From: Psychromonas sp. 14N.309.X.WAT.B.A12
GTDB lineage: Bacteria > Pseudomonadota > Gammaproteobacteria > Enterobacterales > Psychromonadaceae
Length of the DNA: 64,000 nt
Assembly (NCBI RefSeq): GCF_030397575.1
Contig: NZ_JAPNXS010000007.1
Location: 62,001-126,000 of the forward strand
Direction of reading: 5' to 3'
Within the stretch, counting starts at the first letter, position 1. Every line of letters starts with the position of its first letter. Positions 1-8,484 of the stretch are shown in pieces. Under the pieces are notes generated by a model. That model saw only the letters and a list, made by a program, of their open reading frames with translations, was not told where the DNA came from and made no database searches. The position numbers and the translations under genes are program-made.

Positions 1-159
1 TTAGTTAATAAGGCGTATCGGAAACAATACTCAAGGTTGGCGAAACGTTGTTATAACAACGACCTCTTCGCATATAAAACCGCATACTCAAAGGTAGAAA
101 ACAATAATGGCCCGTCAGAACTCTGTAGTTATTCAATTAGCTATCCGTTTGCGCGTTAG
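1..159 (+). CDS. possible 3' end of a gene cut by the left window edge
   Basis: Frame 1 is open from the first base to a TAG at 157-159, giving 52 codons with no start needed if the gene begins outside the window. The peptide is basic and ends in ...SYSISYPFAR. I do not recognise it. It would overlap the end of the convergent DMT transporter gene by 27 bases. It may be chance: an open frame this short is not significant by itself. Confidence 0.25.
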   Translation, partial: LVNKAYRKQYSRLAKRCYNNDLFAYKTAYSKVENNNGPSELCSYSISYPFAR

Positions 160-1020
160 TGCTATTCCAGAAATAATAAATAACATTGCTACCAGGCTGT
201 GCCAATCAATAGTTTCGCCTAAAAGAAGTGCGCCAGTAAAATACGCCACAACAGGAATCACGTAATTTATATAGGAAAGAAATGTAGGACCTGCCGAACC
301 AATAACGGCAAACAAAAGAATGGTGGCAAATGCAGTCGGACCAACACCTAACCACAACATGGATAACGAGGCTTTTAAAGAATAACTTTGTTGCCACGGT
401 AAATCTTGCCACAACCACAATGGCACTATAACGATACTAGAAATAATCATCACACCTGCTGCCGTAACAACAGGATTATAGGAGGGTAATCGCCTCACTA
501 AAATGGCATTTATCGCATAACTAAAAGTTGCGAATAAAATCAATAGACCACTCAGCAAACTACTGTGGGCACCTACAAGTGACGGCCAAAGCACAATCAC
601 CACACCAGTAATGCCTAATATAAAACCAAAAACTTTAAAGCGGTTAAGGCTTTCTCCAGACACAAAATAATGCGCCAAAATCATTGTCGCTAACGGCATA
701 AATGCCATCAATAACCCCGTAATGCCCGAGCTAATATCCTTCTGACCTGTTGAGATAAGAAAAAAAGGCAACAAATTACCCATGATACCTAACAGTAAAA
801 AGATCGCCCAAGCCAAGGGCTCCACAGGCAAACGCCACCCCTTGCCATACATAAAGAGAGTGAGAATAATCGCTGCAATCAAGACTCTAAGAGAGACGAT
901 AGCCACAGGACTAAAGCTTTGAAGTGAGACAGCGGTAAACATAAATGATGTTCCCCACAACAGAATGAGTAACAGCAGAGAAAGCCAGTCTTTAACGGTA
1001 GGCATATAGTTGAGAGTCAT
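133..1020 (-). CDS. EamA/DMT-family transporter
   Basis: A ten-helix inner-membrane protein of the drug/metabolite transporter superfamily, made of two EamA repeats. The first helix carries the typical LLLWGTSF-like segment and the second repeat contains an LLGETIDW motif just before the last helix. Such proteins usually export metabolites or amino acids; the substrate cannot be read from sequence. The frame can be extended to a GTG at 1107, but the ATG at 1018-1020 gives the usual short tail before helix 1 and has a GGAT upstream, so I start there. It is a single-gene unit, about 245 bases from the next gene upstream. Confidence 0.8.
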   Translation of the reverse strand: MTLNYMPTVKDWLSLLLLILLWGTSFMFTAVSLQSFSPVAIVSLRVLIAAIILTLFMYGKGWRLPVEPLAWAIFLLLGIMGNLLPFFLISTGQKDISSGITGLLMAFMPLATMILAHYFVSGESLNRFKVFGFILGITGVVIVLWPSLVGAHSSLLSGLLILFATFSYAINAILVRRLPSYNPVVTAAGVMIISSIVIVPLWLWQDLPWQQSYSLKASLSMLWLGVGPTAFATILLFAVIGSAGPTFLSYINYVIPVVAYFTGALLLGETIDWHSLVAMLFIISGIALTRKRIAN

Positions 1021-1101
1021 GTGTTTGATCCAATTAGCATTATGACTAGAGAGTTTAACCGACACCCTCGTACTTTGTTGAGGTTTTAATATAGAATGAC
1101 A

Positions 1102-1192
1102 GAACACCCAAAGGTTTTAAATCGCAAAATTTTGATTTTATTGCAATTAACTATTGGGTGTCCAGAACTTCACAGAACTTCACAGAACTTCA
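1102..1192. repeat. inverted repeat with 10-bp tandem repeats
   Basis: GAACACCCAA (1102-1111) is inverted as TTGGGTGTCC near 1154-1163, enclosing an AT-rich segment with its own GCAA/TTGC dyad. Directly after it the 10-mer CAGAACTTCA occurs three times in tandem (1163-1192). The word GGGTGTCC reappears near 7560. This looks like the debris of a small mobile or REP-like element, but no transposase is present. Confidence 0.4.
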
Positions 1193-1265
1193 ATAACTCA
1201 ATCCAGGTACGAACTGATATAGAAATATTAATCAGATAGTCTGGTAAATAAGTGAACACCAAGAG

Positions 1266-1649
1266 TTAGCATTCCTTGTAAACGAACTTATCACTCAATA
1301 TAAAATTACTAATTGTTCCTGCAATCACTCCTCCTATAAATGCTATATGAATAAAATTAGGTTGTGGTAAAACGGAAGTTAACAGATAAAAAAACGTTAT
1401 ATTTGGTAATAGCGAGCAAAGAGAGCTAACAAAAGCTCTTCTAAGTTGTTTATATATTGGTAATTGCTTTCGCTCTTGAAAAGTAAATGTTCGGTTCCCA
1501 TACCAAGTAACTAACACAGCAAAAATAAATGCTGTAATTCTAGAGCAATACATTTCAATACTCACTACGTCAAATAAGAACCAAAAAACACTGGCGTCAA
1601 TACAGAACGCAATTGCCCCAACGGTTAAAAAGCAGAGTTTTTTATTCAT
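1266..1649 (-). CDS. GtrA-family membrane protein
   Basis: A 127-residue protein with four hydrophobic segments and the GtrA-type NRTFTF motif after the second one. GtrA-family proteins are small polytopic membrane proteins that work with GtrB-type enzymes, and are thought to flip undecaprenyl-phosphate-linked sugars across the inner membrane. Its start overlaps the end of the upstream GT-C transferase by 8 bases. It is therefore the last gene of a GT2 / GT-C / GtrA operon, which fits a make-flip-transfer pathway. The specific substrate is unknown. Confidence 0.8.
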   Translation of the reverse strand: MNKKLCFLTVGAIAFCIDASVFWFLFDVVSIEMYCSRITAFIFAVLVTWYGNRTFTFQERKQLPIYKQLRRAFVSSLCSLLPNITFFYLLTSVLPQPNFIHIAFIGGVIAGTISNFILSDKFVYKEC

Positions 1650-3036
1650 TTTGGTTATTCGAACAAAAATACAGAGAGCGCTTTCTATTTTTAGTTTTGA
1701 AACTACAGTTATTTAATATTTTCATATTATTTTTGATTTGATTATCAGCTGTCACAATGTAGTAGGGTAACGTAGTTTTTTGATTCTCTTCCCTCCAGAT
1801 TTTAGCTTGTCCTTGGGTGTAAAATCTTCCAGAAAAACTGTAGTTATTAATATAATAGACTGGAAATTTTTTATTTGTTGCTTCTATTAAAACAGCATCA
1901 CTTTTTGCTTCAAAGGTTGGTTTTCCAAATATTAGTAAGCAGACGACAACAACAGGTGCAAAACAACCAATGGATATTTCACCTCGACTCAATGTTTGCT
2001 TTCTCGAAGTTAATAACAAAGCCAATGCAGGTAAACCAGGTAATACATACATAGGTAAAATATTGCCCGAAAATGTAAATAATAACATGGGAGAAATTAA
2101 CCAACAGAGCAAAAAAGTATGCCAGTTTTTACTTTCACTATCTGTAAAAAGCATTCTCTGTTTTGAGCTTTTGATTAGTCGATATAAGAGAACCAAAGAC
2201 CAAGGAAATGCGGTGTATAGCCAAAACAACCAGATCATTCCTCTAGGCTCGTCATGTGCATTACCATAAAGGTCTCCATTCCAACCACTAACAGTAAATC
2301 GAGACCAATGCTCACCAACTAAGAAGTAATGAAGAAAGCCTGGCGTTGTTTGTTCTGCAACTATATACCATGGACCAGCAATTATTAACGATAGTAAGAA
2401 CCCTGAAAAAATGGGAATACGCAACCAAAATTGTTTCGCCCCTTCTAACACTCCATAATTAATAATGATCCAAGGAAGAATAGATAGGCCAATCAACACA
2501 ATAATAAGTGGTCCTTTAATCAATAGACCAAGACCTATTCCAACGAACCCTAAATAAGCATATTTTTTACTATGGTTTTGCCATCCAAAATAAAAACCAA
2601 ACATAGATAAGGTCATTGAAAGTGTTAACAATGAATCAGTCATAATCGCACCACTTGCGATATAAAACCCAGCGCAAGTAAGTAACACAAACATACTCAG
2701 TGATGGCGACATACGTTTTCTATAAGCAAAATACCCAACAATAAAGATGGTTAGTATGCCACTGATAAAATGAGGAAAACGTAATGAAAACTCACTTATT
2801 CCTAATATTTTTCCTGATAATGCACTTACCCAAGTCTGCATAGGAGGCTTACCCCAAAAAGGCACATCATAGTTAAATAAAGGAGTGATCCAATTATTGG
2901 TTTCCACCATCAAACGAGCCATTTCTCCATACCTGGCCTCTGTGGTATCCATTAAAGGATATAATTGGAGTGAAGCTAACCGAATAAGCATGATAACGGA
3001 GATAAAAATGGTAATGCGGATAGGTAACTTCTGCAT
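1642..3036 (-). CDS. ArnT-like GT-C glycosyltransferase (lipid-linked sugar donor)
   Basis: An integral-membrane glycosyltransferase of the ArnT/PMT (GT83/GT39) type, 464 residues. After the first helix it has the signature DTTEARYGEMA (D30, E33, R35), the acidic first periplasmic loop typical of GT-C enzymes, followed by WGKPP (K63). Many hydrophobic segments fill residues 80-370 and a short soluble tail ends the protein. Family members move a sugar from an undecaprenyl-phosphate carrier onto lipid A or another surface molecule in the periplasm. An ATG at 3034-3036 with a strong AAAGGAGG at ideal spacing sets the start; the frame runs 8 codons further but lacks such a site. It overlaps the GT2 stop by one base (TAATG). 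Whether the acceptor is lipid A, O-antigen or a protein is not evident. Confidence 0.82.
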   Translation of the reverse strand: MQKLPIRITIFISVIMLIRLASLQLYPLMDTTEARYGEMARLMVETNNWITPLFNYDVPFWGKPPMQTWVSALSGKILGISEFSLRFPHFISGILTIFIVGYFAYRKRMSPSLSMFVLLTCAGFYIASGAIMTDSLLTLSMTLSMFGFYFGWQNHSKKYAYLGFVGIGLGLLIKGPLIIVLIGLSILPWIIINYGVLEGAKQFWLRIPIFSGFLLSLIIAGPWYIVAEQTTPGFLHYFLVGEHWSRFTVSGWNGDLYGNAHDEPRGMIWLFWLYTAFPWSLVLLYRLIKSSKQRMLFTDSESKNWHTFLLCWLISPMLLFTFSGNILPMYVLPGLPALALLLTSRKQTLSRGEISIGCFAPVVVVCLLIFGKPTFEAKSDAVLIEATNKKFPVYYINNYSFSGRFYTQGQAKIWREENQKTTLPYYIVTADNQIKNNMKILNNCSFKTKNRKRSLYFCSNNQNE

Positions 3037-4058
3037 TATATGACCTCCTTTCGAGAGCATGAGATTGAAATGACCTTACTCGTTTCTGCTGCTGCTTTAT
3101 TCACTTCAGACGCAACAATAAATCGAGGTCGATTCTTAACCTCATTATAAATTCTCCCTACATATGCACCTATTAAGCCAATCGACAGTAACTGCACTCC
3201 CCCTAACCCAGTAATAGCAACAATAATGGTAGGGAATCCTGTCACCGTTTCACCTAAGATGAATGTTTTTAAAACAGTAAAAACAGCATAAAAGAATGAT
3301 CCACTTGCAATTGCAGCTCCAAGGTAGGTCGCTATTTGTAATGGTTTTGTACTAAACGAAGTTATACCATCCATCGCCAAAGCGAGTAATTTTTGTAACG
3401 GCCACTTTGACTCTCCGCTAAACCGCTGATCTCTATCAAAACTTAAAATAACTTGATTAAACCCCGGCCAGGCTAATAAGCCTTTCATGTATATATTTTT
3501 TTCTCGTAATTGAATTAACTCCCTCACGACTTTTTTATCTAACAACCTAAAGTCGCCAACGTTTTCTGGAATATCGCAATCAGCTAAACGATTAATTATT
3601 TTATAAAACAAAAAGGCAGAGACTTTTTTAAACCATGACTCCCCATATCTTTTATTACGCTGCATGCAAACAATATCCGCCCCCTCTTTCCATTTATCAA
3701 TCATAGAAGGAATCAACTCAGGTGGATCTTGCAGATCTACATCAAGAATAATAGTGAAATCACCCTCCGCTTTACTTAACCCAGCTGACATAGCAGCCTC
3801 TTTACCAAAGTTTCGACTTAAATTAATTAATGTAAAGTCGTATTCTAAATTGGTTAAGTTTTCAATTATTTGAGTGCTTTTATCATAGCTTCCGTCATTC
3901 ACATAAATAACATGGACTTGCATATCCAATAACTTTACAACACGATTTAATCTAGAATGGAATTGGGGAATTACATTTTCTTCGTTATAAATTGGGACAA
4001 CAATAGAGCAAGCCCCTGCATTTTTCTGCGTGGTATCATTAGAGGTATGTAAGATCAT
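3036..4058 (-). CDS. GT2 glycosyltransferase, GtrB/ArnC/DPM1-like
   Basis: A 340-residue family 2 glycosyltransferase. The cytosolic GT-A domain shows VPIYNEE near residue 21, VNDGS at 53-57 and the metal/nucleotide-binding DVDLQDP at 106-112. Two hydrophobic helices around residues 240-300 anchor it, as in GtrB, YfdH and ArnC. The expected reaction is transfer of a sugar from a nucleotide donor to undecaprenyl phosphate on the inner leaflet. It is the first gene of the operon with the GT-C transferase and GtrA protein. AGGA lies 8 bases before the ATG, and a PmrA-box-like repeat lies 46-62 bases upstream. The sugar cannot be deduced. Confidence 0.85.
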   Translation of the reverse strand: MILHTSNDTTQKNAGACSIVVPIYNEENVIPQFHSRLNRVVKLLDMQVHVIYVNDGSYDKSTQIIENLTNLEYDFTLINLSRNFGKEAAMSAGLSKAEGDFTIILDVDLQDPPELIPSMIDKWKEGADIVCMQRNKRYGESWFKKVSAFLFYKIINRLADCDIPENVGDFRLLDKKVVRELIQLREKNIYMKGLLAWPGFNQVILSFDRDQRFSGESKWPLQKLLALAMDGITSFSTKPLQIATYLGAAIASGSFFYAVFTVLKTFILGETVTGFPTIIVAITGLGGVQLLSIGLIGAYVGRIYNEVKNRPRFIVASEVNKAAAETSKVISISCSRKEVI

Positions 4059-4085
4059 ATAAAGTTTCCTAAGTTAAGATAGGAA

Positions 4086-4120
4086 ACACTATTTCATGGA
4101 AGACTTAAGGTTCACTTAAT
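4086..4120 (-). promoter_or_regulatory. PmrA-box-like direct repeat and -10 before the glycosyltransferase operon
   Basis: On the plus strand CTTAAG-GTTCA-CTTAAT spans 4104-4120: two hexamers with a 5-base spacer, matching the known PmrA/BasR half-site pattern. Read on the minus strand it is ATTAAG-N5-CTTAAG. A TAGTGT that could be the -10 begins 12 bases after it (4086-4091), so the box would occupy the -35 region, as expected for this activator class. The same arrangement precedes the response-regulator gene. Confidence 0.65.
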
Positions 4121-4168
4121 ATAAACTGAATGTTTAATATAGATAATTAAAATACCGCTATCTAGCCG

Positions 4169-5578
4169 CTAGTTAAATAGCACATCAAACGTAATCGTTT
4201 TTTGAGTTAATGTAACTTTAATGTCTGCATCAATGGCATCACAAAGAGAAGCAACAATGGCCAACCCCAGGCCAAAATTTTCACTAGAGCTACGAGAAAT
4301 ATCTTTTTGCCACATAGGCTCAAACATATTCTCTAAATCTTCAACAGATAATGCTTCAGATACTTCATTAGAGATTGAGACATGAGGTAACTCGCCCACT
4401 GACTCTAAAGTAAGCAATATCACAGACTCCTTAGGACTATATTGAATAGCATTATTGATTAAGTTTTTCAAAACGGTTTCTACTGCAAATAAATTATTTT
4501 CTAAAGGAGGAAGCTCAGTTTGAAAATTCAAAATGATGCGACTTTCATAAGGAGCATATAGTGCATGAATAATTTGTTGATAATCAAAAATATCATCCTT
4601 AGGAAGTCCATTACCAGATAACTTATTTAACAATAAAAGATTTGAGATAACATTTTTTAAGCGCCAAGAAATACCTAACACTTGCTGTGGGTAATCAGCT
4701 TTGGATATTTTATCTTGAGGGAATTTGATAACAACTTCAGTAAGGTTAATCAACTCTGTAATAGGGGTTTTTAATTCATGTGCAATGTCTGAAGTTAACC
4801 GTTTTTCTTTTTCATATAACGTTTTATTCTGATCAATAAAGCTATTAATACTATCTATAAAAGGCACTAATTCTAGCGACAAGTTTTTATTTGATAGCTT
4901 TAAATTTTCATCGCTTATTTTAATTTTTTTAAGCTCATTATTTAATTCATTCAGTGGAATTAACCCTAGATCAACCTTATTTCTCACCACATATACAACT
5001 AAAAAAACAACAATAAACGTCGCCAGAACAAACAAAAAGTCTAGAAAAACTAGTATCCCCTCTGTATCTTCTGTAGAAGCCGCATAAGCTAAGAGCATTG
5101 TAGGTTGAGTTACACCAGCCTCTTTTAAATGTGTGTAAAACCCAGATCTTTTGGCAGTATCGACTTGTGCCTTAAAAGAGTAATAAATAATTAACCCGTC
5201 ACGCCCATCGGGTAAGCGAGTCTCAATAATTTTCTTTTTACCTTCCAATAAAGGTACAAAAGGCAAACTATTATTTAATTGAAAATCTAATGAATCTGAT
5301 TTTTCATAGACTTCATCACCTATCCATAATTGAAAATATTCCGCGTTATTTTGCCTCTCAAATTCAGGCATAAACTCACCAGAAAATTCAAACTCAACAC
5401 CGCGCTCATCTTCTGATACTAAAGCAACTAATAATGAAGCTTTACTCATAAGTGACTGTTCAAATTCTTTATCGACCCAATTATCGAGTACGACATCTAT
5501 AATTAGCATCACTAAAGCAAAAACAAGCGAAAGTGAAATCGATAGGCTTTTAACTAAATTATTTCTGATAGACATCAT
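4169..5578 (-). CDS. two-component sensor histidine kinase (PmrB/QseC-like)
   Basis: A 469-residue membrane sensor kinase. Helix 1 covers about residues 12-30, helix 2 about 176-198, and between them lies a periplasmic sensor of roughly 145 residues containing an AEYFQLW segment like that of QseC/BasS-type N-terminal domains. The dimerisation/phospho-acceptor motif is DIAHELKTP with H267. The ATPase domain has NLINNAIQYSP (371-382) and GLGLA (436-440). The periplasmic part is acid-rich (SEDERGVEFEF), as in iron- or cation-sensing kinases, but the ligand is unknown. The start ATG overlaps the regulator stop (ATGA), so they are co-transcribed and translationally coupled. Confidence 0.88.
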   Translation of the reverse strand: MMSIRNNLVKSLSISLSLVFALVMLIIDVVLDNWVDKEFEQSLMSKASLLVALVSEDERGVEFEFSGEFMPEFERQNNAEYFQLWIGDEVYEKSDSLDFQLNNSLPFVPLLEGKKKIIETRLPDGRDGLIIYYSFKAQVDTAKRSGFYTHLKEAGVTQPTMLLAYAASTEDTEGILVFLDFLFVLATFIVVFLVVYVVRNKVDLGLIPLNELNNELKKIKISDENLKLSNKNLSLELVPFIDSINSFIDQNKTLYEKEKRLTSDIAHELKTPITELINLTEVVIKFPQDKISKADYPQQVLGISWRLKNVISNLLLLNKLSGNGLPKDDIFDYQQIIHALYAPYESRIILNFQTELPPLENNLFAVETVLKNLINNAIQYSPKESVILLTLESVGELPHVSISNEVSEALSVEDLENMFEPMWQKDISRSSSENFGLGLAIVASLCDAIDADIKVTLTQKTITFDVLFN

Positions 5579-6252
5579 AAAGTTTGATCAACCATGTAAC
5601 CAAAACCACGCTTATTAATAATTGGTAATATTCCTCCAGCTGCTTTTGCTTTTTTTCTCGCTGAGGATAAATGAGCCTCTATTGTATTTTTAGACATAGA
5701 ATCATATTGCCCAGCCAGGTACTCACTCAATTTTTCTGGAGAAAAAACCAGTTTTCTTTGCTTAAAAATACATTCAATTAACTTATATTCATTTGGTGTT
5801 AAATTAATATTTTTTCCATGAAATGAAAGAGTAAATAATTGAGTATTTAAAATAAAATCATTAACCTCAATAATATTTTCATCTATTAGCAAAGCGCCTC
5901 TTCTAGATAGAGCTTGTAAACGAACGTGTAACTCATCAAAAGAGAAAGGTTTCGCTAGATAATCATCAGCGCCTGAGACTAAGCCTTCAATTCGATCTTC
6001 CGTCTCGCCCTTAGCTGATAGAATAAGCACTTTTAATTCACTTTTTTTACGCCTAATTGTTTTTAATACCGTTAAACCATCAACACTAGGCAACATAAGG
6101 TCTAAAATCATAAGATCATAGTTTCCCATTGTCGCCATGGTTAACCCCTCAGCTCCATCACCAGTTGCATCAACAGTAAAACCTAAATTTCCTAAGCCCA
6201 CTTTTAGGCTATTTCTAAGTGATTCAGAGTCTTCAACTAAGAGTAATTTCAT
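5575..6252 (-). CDS. OmpR/PhoB-family response regulator (PmrA-like)
   Basis: A 225-residue regulator. The receiver domain has the acidic pair E7-D8, phospho-acceptor D51 in ILDLMLP, and K101 in AKPF. A C-terminal winged-helix DNA-binding domain follows, with the family ending NKRGFGYMV. I start at the ATG at 6250-6252, giving the usual MKLLLVEDS beginning; the longer frame would need a GTG at 6291. It sits in an operon with the kinase. An imperfect PmrA-box-like repeat lies upstream at 6299-6315, suggesting autoregulation. The nearby glycosyl-transfer operon carries a better copy of the same box and is the probable target. Confidence 0.88.
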   Translation of the reverse strand: MKLLLVEDSESLRNSLKVGLGNLGFTVDATGDGAEGLTMATMGNYDLMILDLMLPSVDGLTVLKTIRRKKSELKVLILSAKGETEDRIEGLVSGADDYLAKPFSFDELHVRLQALSRRGALLIDENIIEVNDFILNTQLFTLSFHGKNINLTPNEYKLIECIFKQRKLVFSPEKLSEYLAGQYDSMSKNTIEAHLSSARKKAKAAGGILPIINKRGFGYMVDQTL

Positions 6253-6280
6253 ATAAATAGTCTCGTGTTTTTGTAAAATT

Positions 6281-6315
6281 AAATTATGCACTACAAGACT
6301 TAAGTTTTACTGAGG
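6281..6315 (-). promoter_or_regulatory. imperfect PmrA-box-like repeat and -10 before the response regulator
   Basis: On the plus strand CTTAAG-TTTTA-CTGAGG covers 6299-6315; the second hexamer differs from CTTAAG at two bases. On the minus strand a possible -10, TAATTT (6281-6286), begins 12 bases after the box. The ATG follows the box after 46 bases, against 45 for the glycosyltransferase operon. The shared geometry, more than the single match, supports a regulatory site. Confidence 0.55.
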
Positions 6316-6932
6316 AGTCATACTATTTCTTCATCACTATAATTCTGTGAAATATTATTAATATTGATCTATTAAAATTAAGTAAAGAAGTTACTCGAAA
6401 CAGCACTTCTGGTTGTAGATATAAGTTAGCCTGTTCTAACTCACTTTGTAATGCAAAGTGTTTTAAAGCTATTTTTTAAGTTTATATTAGTTACTGAGTG
6501 ACTAAACGACAAATCATACTTCCTATTAAACACAATTAAATGAAAGGCTACTGAATGTAACCTTTGTTATCTTTATTTTCCCCAAGTAGCCACAAGTCCT
6601 ATTGACTTGTTCAGCGGTAGTAAGCCACCATCAGGGTAGAGACGTGTTGATGTTTTCGCGTGCGTAGGAGCAAAAATCAACCTAGATAATTTAGTGAAAT
6701 AGCTGTGAAATCGCAGACAGGCAAATAACTATAAAAGTTGATGGCTATTCACTACCTTTATCACTGTGGTGTGCAATTGCGTTGAAAGCTTGAGTTTTTG
6801 TACTGATTAATGCAGTGCTCATAGTATTCATCATTTGTTTTAAAAATATTTATCAAAGTAACTCAAACAGCCTAAATATATGGGTTTTCTCGTTAGCTGA
6901 TTAATACAGCCAGAACCCAAAGAAGTTAAATA

Positions 6933-6964
6933 AAATTGATTGTTTAGATTAAAACAATCAATTT
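6933..6964. repeat. perfect 13-bp stem-loop
   Basis: AAATTGATTGTTT is followed after 6 bases by its exact complement AAACAATCAATTT. It lies about 120 bases before the DUF3429 gene. It could be a terminator remnant, a transposon end or an RNA stem in the leader of that gene; nothing decides between them. Confidence 0.5.
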
Positions 6965-7085
6965 CGGAGATTGAACTATTCATTAGTACTTTTCGTAACT
7001 AACTTATAAATCGTTACTTTATTCATATTTTCAAATCGCTACTACAATCCCCAGCTTAAAACACTTACACATAAGGCATGCCACA

Positions 7086-7505
7086 ATGAGAAAATTCATT
7101 AACCATATTCAACTTGGCTATTTAGGATTATTGCCATTTTTAGGCTGCGTAGCCTGGCCGATAATGTTTGGAAGTAATAGTGCAAACTTAGCATTTTTTA
7201 CTTTTTATAGTATTGCCATACTTGCTTTTATGGCTGGTAATCTGTGGCGCGCTGGTGAACAAAGTTATAGCGGTGTGATAAAAGCAGTAGCCCCCGTTAT
7301 TCCGGTACCATTTTTATCATTTTTGCCTGTTGAATGGACGCTTGCTTGGTTAGGAGCAAGCTTTTGGTTGGTACTTATATTTGAAAAGACCACAGCGCAA
7401 TGGAAAACCTATCACAAAGATTATCAAAAGATGCGTTTTGTACTGACCTCTGTCGTGTTTATGTGCCACATGCTTACAATAGGTATGAGCCTTTATCCTA
7501 AATAA
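7086..7505 (+). CDS. DUF3429 family membrane protein
   Basis: A 139-residue protein with about four hydrophobic segments. The N-terminus, LGYLGLLPFLGC, and the later FYSIAILAFMAGNLW segment match the DUF3429 family pattern as I know it. Function is unknown for the family. The start ATG is preceded by an AAGG at suitable distance. It stands alone, 230 bases from the convergent TauE-type gene. Confidence 0.7.
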   Translation: MRKFINHIQLGYLGLLPFLGCVAWPIMFGSNSANLAFFTFYSIAILAFMAGNLWRAGEQSYSGVIKAVAPVIPVPFLSFLPVEWTLAWLGASFWLVLIFEKTTAQWKTYHKDYQKMRFVLTSVVFMCHMLTIGMSLYPK

Positions 7506-7734
7506 CCGTGAGTCGCTTAACCTTGTTTATGGGCAGCCAAATAATTATAAAAGTTTATGGGTGTCCACGACCTTTGATTAGAAAAGTAGATAAACTAGAT
7601 GGCTCTCAGTATTCATGAAAAATAATCTAACTTATTTTTGAAAGTGAGCCTCTCCTTTATTATTAAATAGTGGCTCTAGTCCCCTACTTTTCCAAGCTAA
7701 TATCCAAGTTTTTTCAATATTTTTAAATAAGTTA

Positions 7735-8484
7735 TTAAAGTAATGCTTTTAACGACAAGCTAACTCCGGATAAAAACAATAATATAAGTGCAATACGCTT
7801 GATCACTTGTGGAGAAATATTAGGTGGGTAACGTTTAGCCAACATTGCGACAATAAAAACACAAGGTAACCCAGCTAAACTACACCATACCATTGGTGTT
7901 GTAATTTGATTACTCACGCCCATAATAACAATTCGTAATAGAGAGGAAAGAAAGAAAACACTGAGTAATGTCGCTCGGATGACACTTAAAGCTATTGGCT
8001 GACGGTACATTAAATAAGAGATAGGAGGCCCAGAAGTAGCAAATAAACCACCAAAGACTCCAGAAATACCACCAAATACAAAATACACCCAAGACCTGGA
8101 AGGTTTAACGTCTTTCTTAGGCTTTACTAAGCTCATTAGACACGCCAAAATAATGCTTACTCCCAATAAGAGTTGCAACCAATGCAGTGCGTTTTCGCCA
8201 AAAAAAGTTAATAGATAAACACCAACGGCAATCATTGGAGTAGAGCCAATAAAAAAGATCAAAAAATTCTTTGCATTTACCTGCCTCCACACTCCACCAT
8301 ACAAACTTGTGCCCGCATTCACCATACTTAACACACTCACAGAAAATGCTGCAATTTCTATCGGTACTAAGGAGAATACACCTGCAATACTCATTGCGAT
8401 TAAGCCAAACGCAAACCCTGTTATGCTTTGTACGTAACTTGCGACGATAAAGGCTAACAGAAGCCATAAAGAAACATCATTCAT
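7735..8484 (-). CDS. TauE/SafE-family membrane permease
   Basis: A 249-residue protein of eight or so hydrophobic segments, from the TauE/SafE family (anion permeases, including sulfite or sulfoacetate exporters). The family-like GLFATSGPPISYLMY segment, with a small-residue/proline turn, lies in the second half after the GGISGVFGG repeat. It is divergent from the LysR gene across 314 bases and may be its target. Its neighbours (nitrilase, TRAP transporter) suggest an organic-anion pathway, but the substrate is inference only. Confidence 0.82.
   Translation of the reverse strand: MNDVSLWLLLAFIVASYVQSITGFAFGLIAMSIAGVFSLVPIEIAAFSVSVLSMVNAGTSLYGGVWRQVNAKNFLIFFIGSTPMIAVGVYLLTFFGENALHWLQLLLGVSIILACLMSLVKPKKDVKPSRSWVYFVFGGISGVFGGLFATSGPPISYLMYRQPIALSVIRATLLSVFFLSSLLRIVIMGVSNQITTPMVWCSLAGLPCVFIVAMLAKRYPPNISPQVIKRIALILLFLSGVSLSLKALL

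Larger units (their letters stand above)
6253..7085. other. 832-base non-coding region with several dyads
   Basis: No recognisable gene. The left end holds the regulator promoter. Further on are CACTTTG-TAATG-CAAAGTG followed by TTTT (6442-6464), which is terminator-like on the plus strand with no gene before it. A TGGGTT/AACCCA dyad lies at about 6884-6923, and a perfect 13-bp stem with a 6-base loop at 6933-6964. On the minus strand 6573-6728 is an open frame of about 50 codons without a clear start, with a non-random-looking end (TRLYPDGGLLPLNKSIGLV). It may be a gene remnant or a dispersed repeat. Confidence 0.45.

Noticed and set aside
133-1107. Longer start for the DMT transporter
   Set aside because: It needs a GTG inside the inverted repeat at 1102-1163 and adds 29 polar residues atypical for the family.
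8117-8467. 116-codon minus-strand frame inside the TauE/SafE gene
   Set aside because: Same strand but a different frame from the clear membrane protein; Cys- and Trp-rich nonsense composition typical of an out-of-frame reading.
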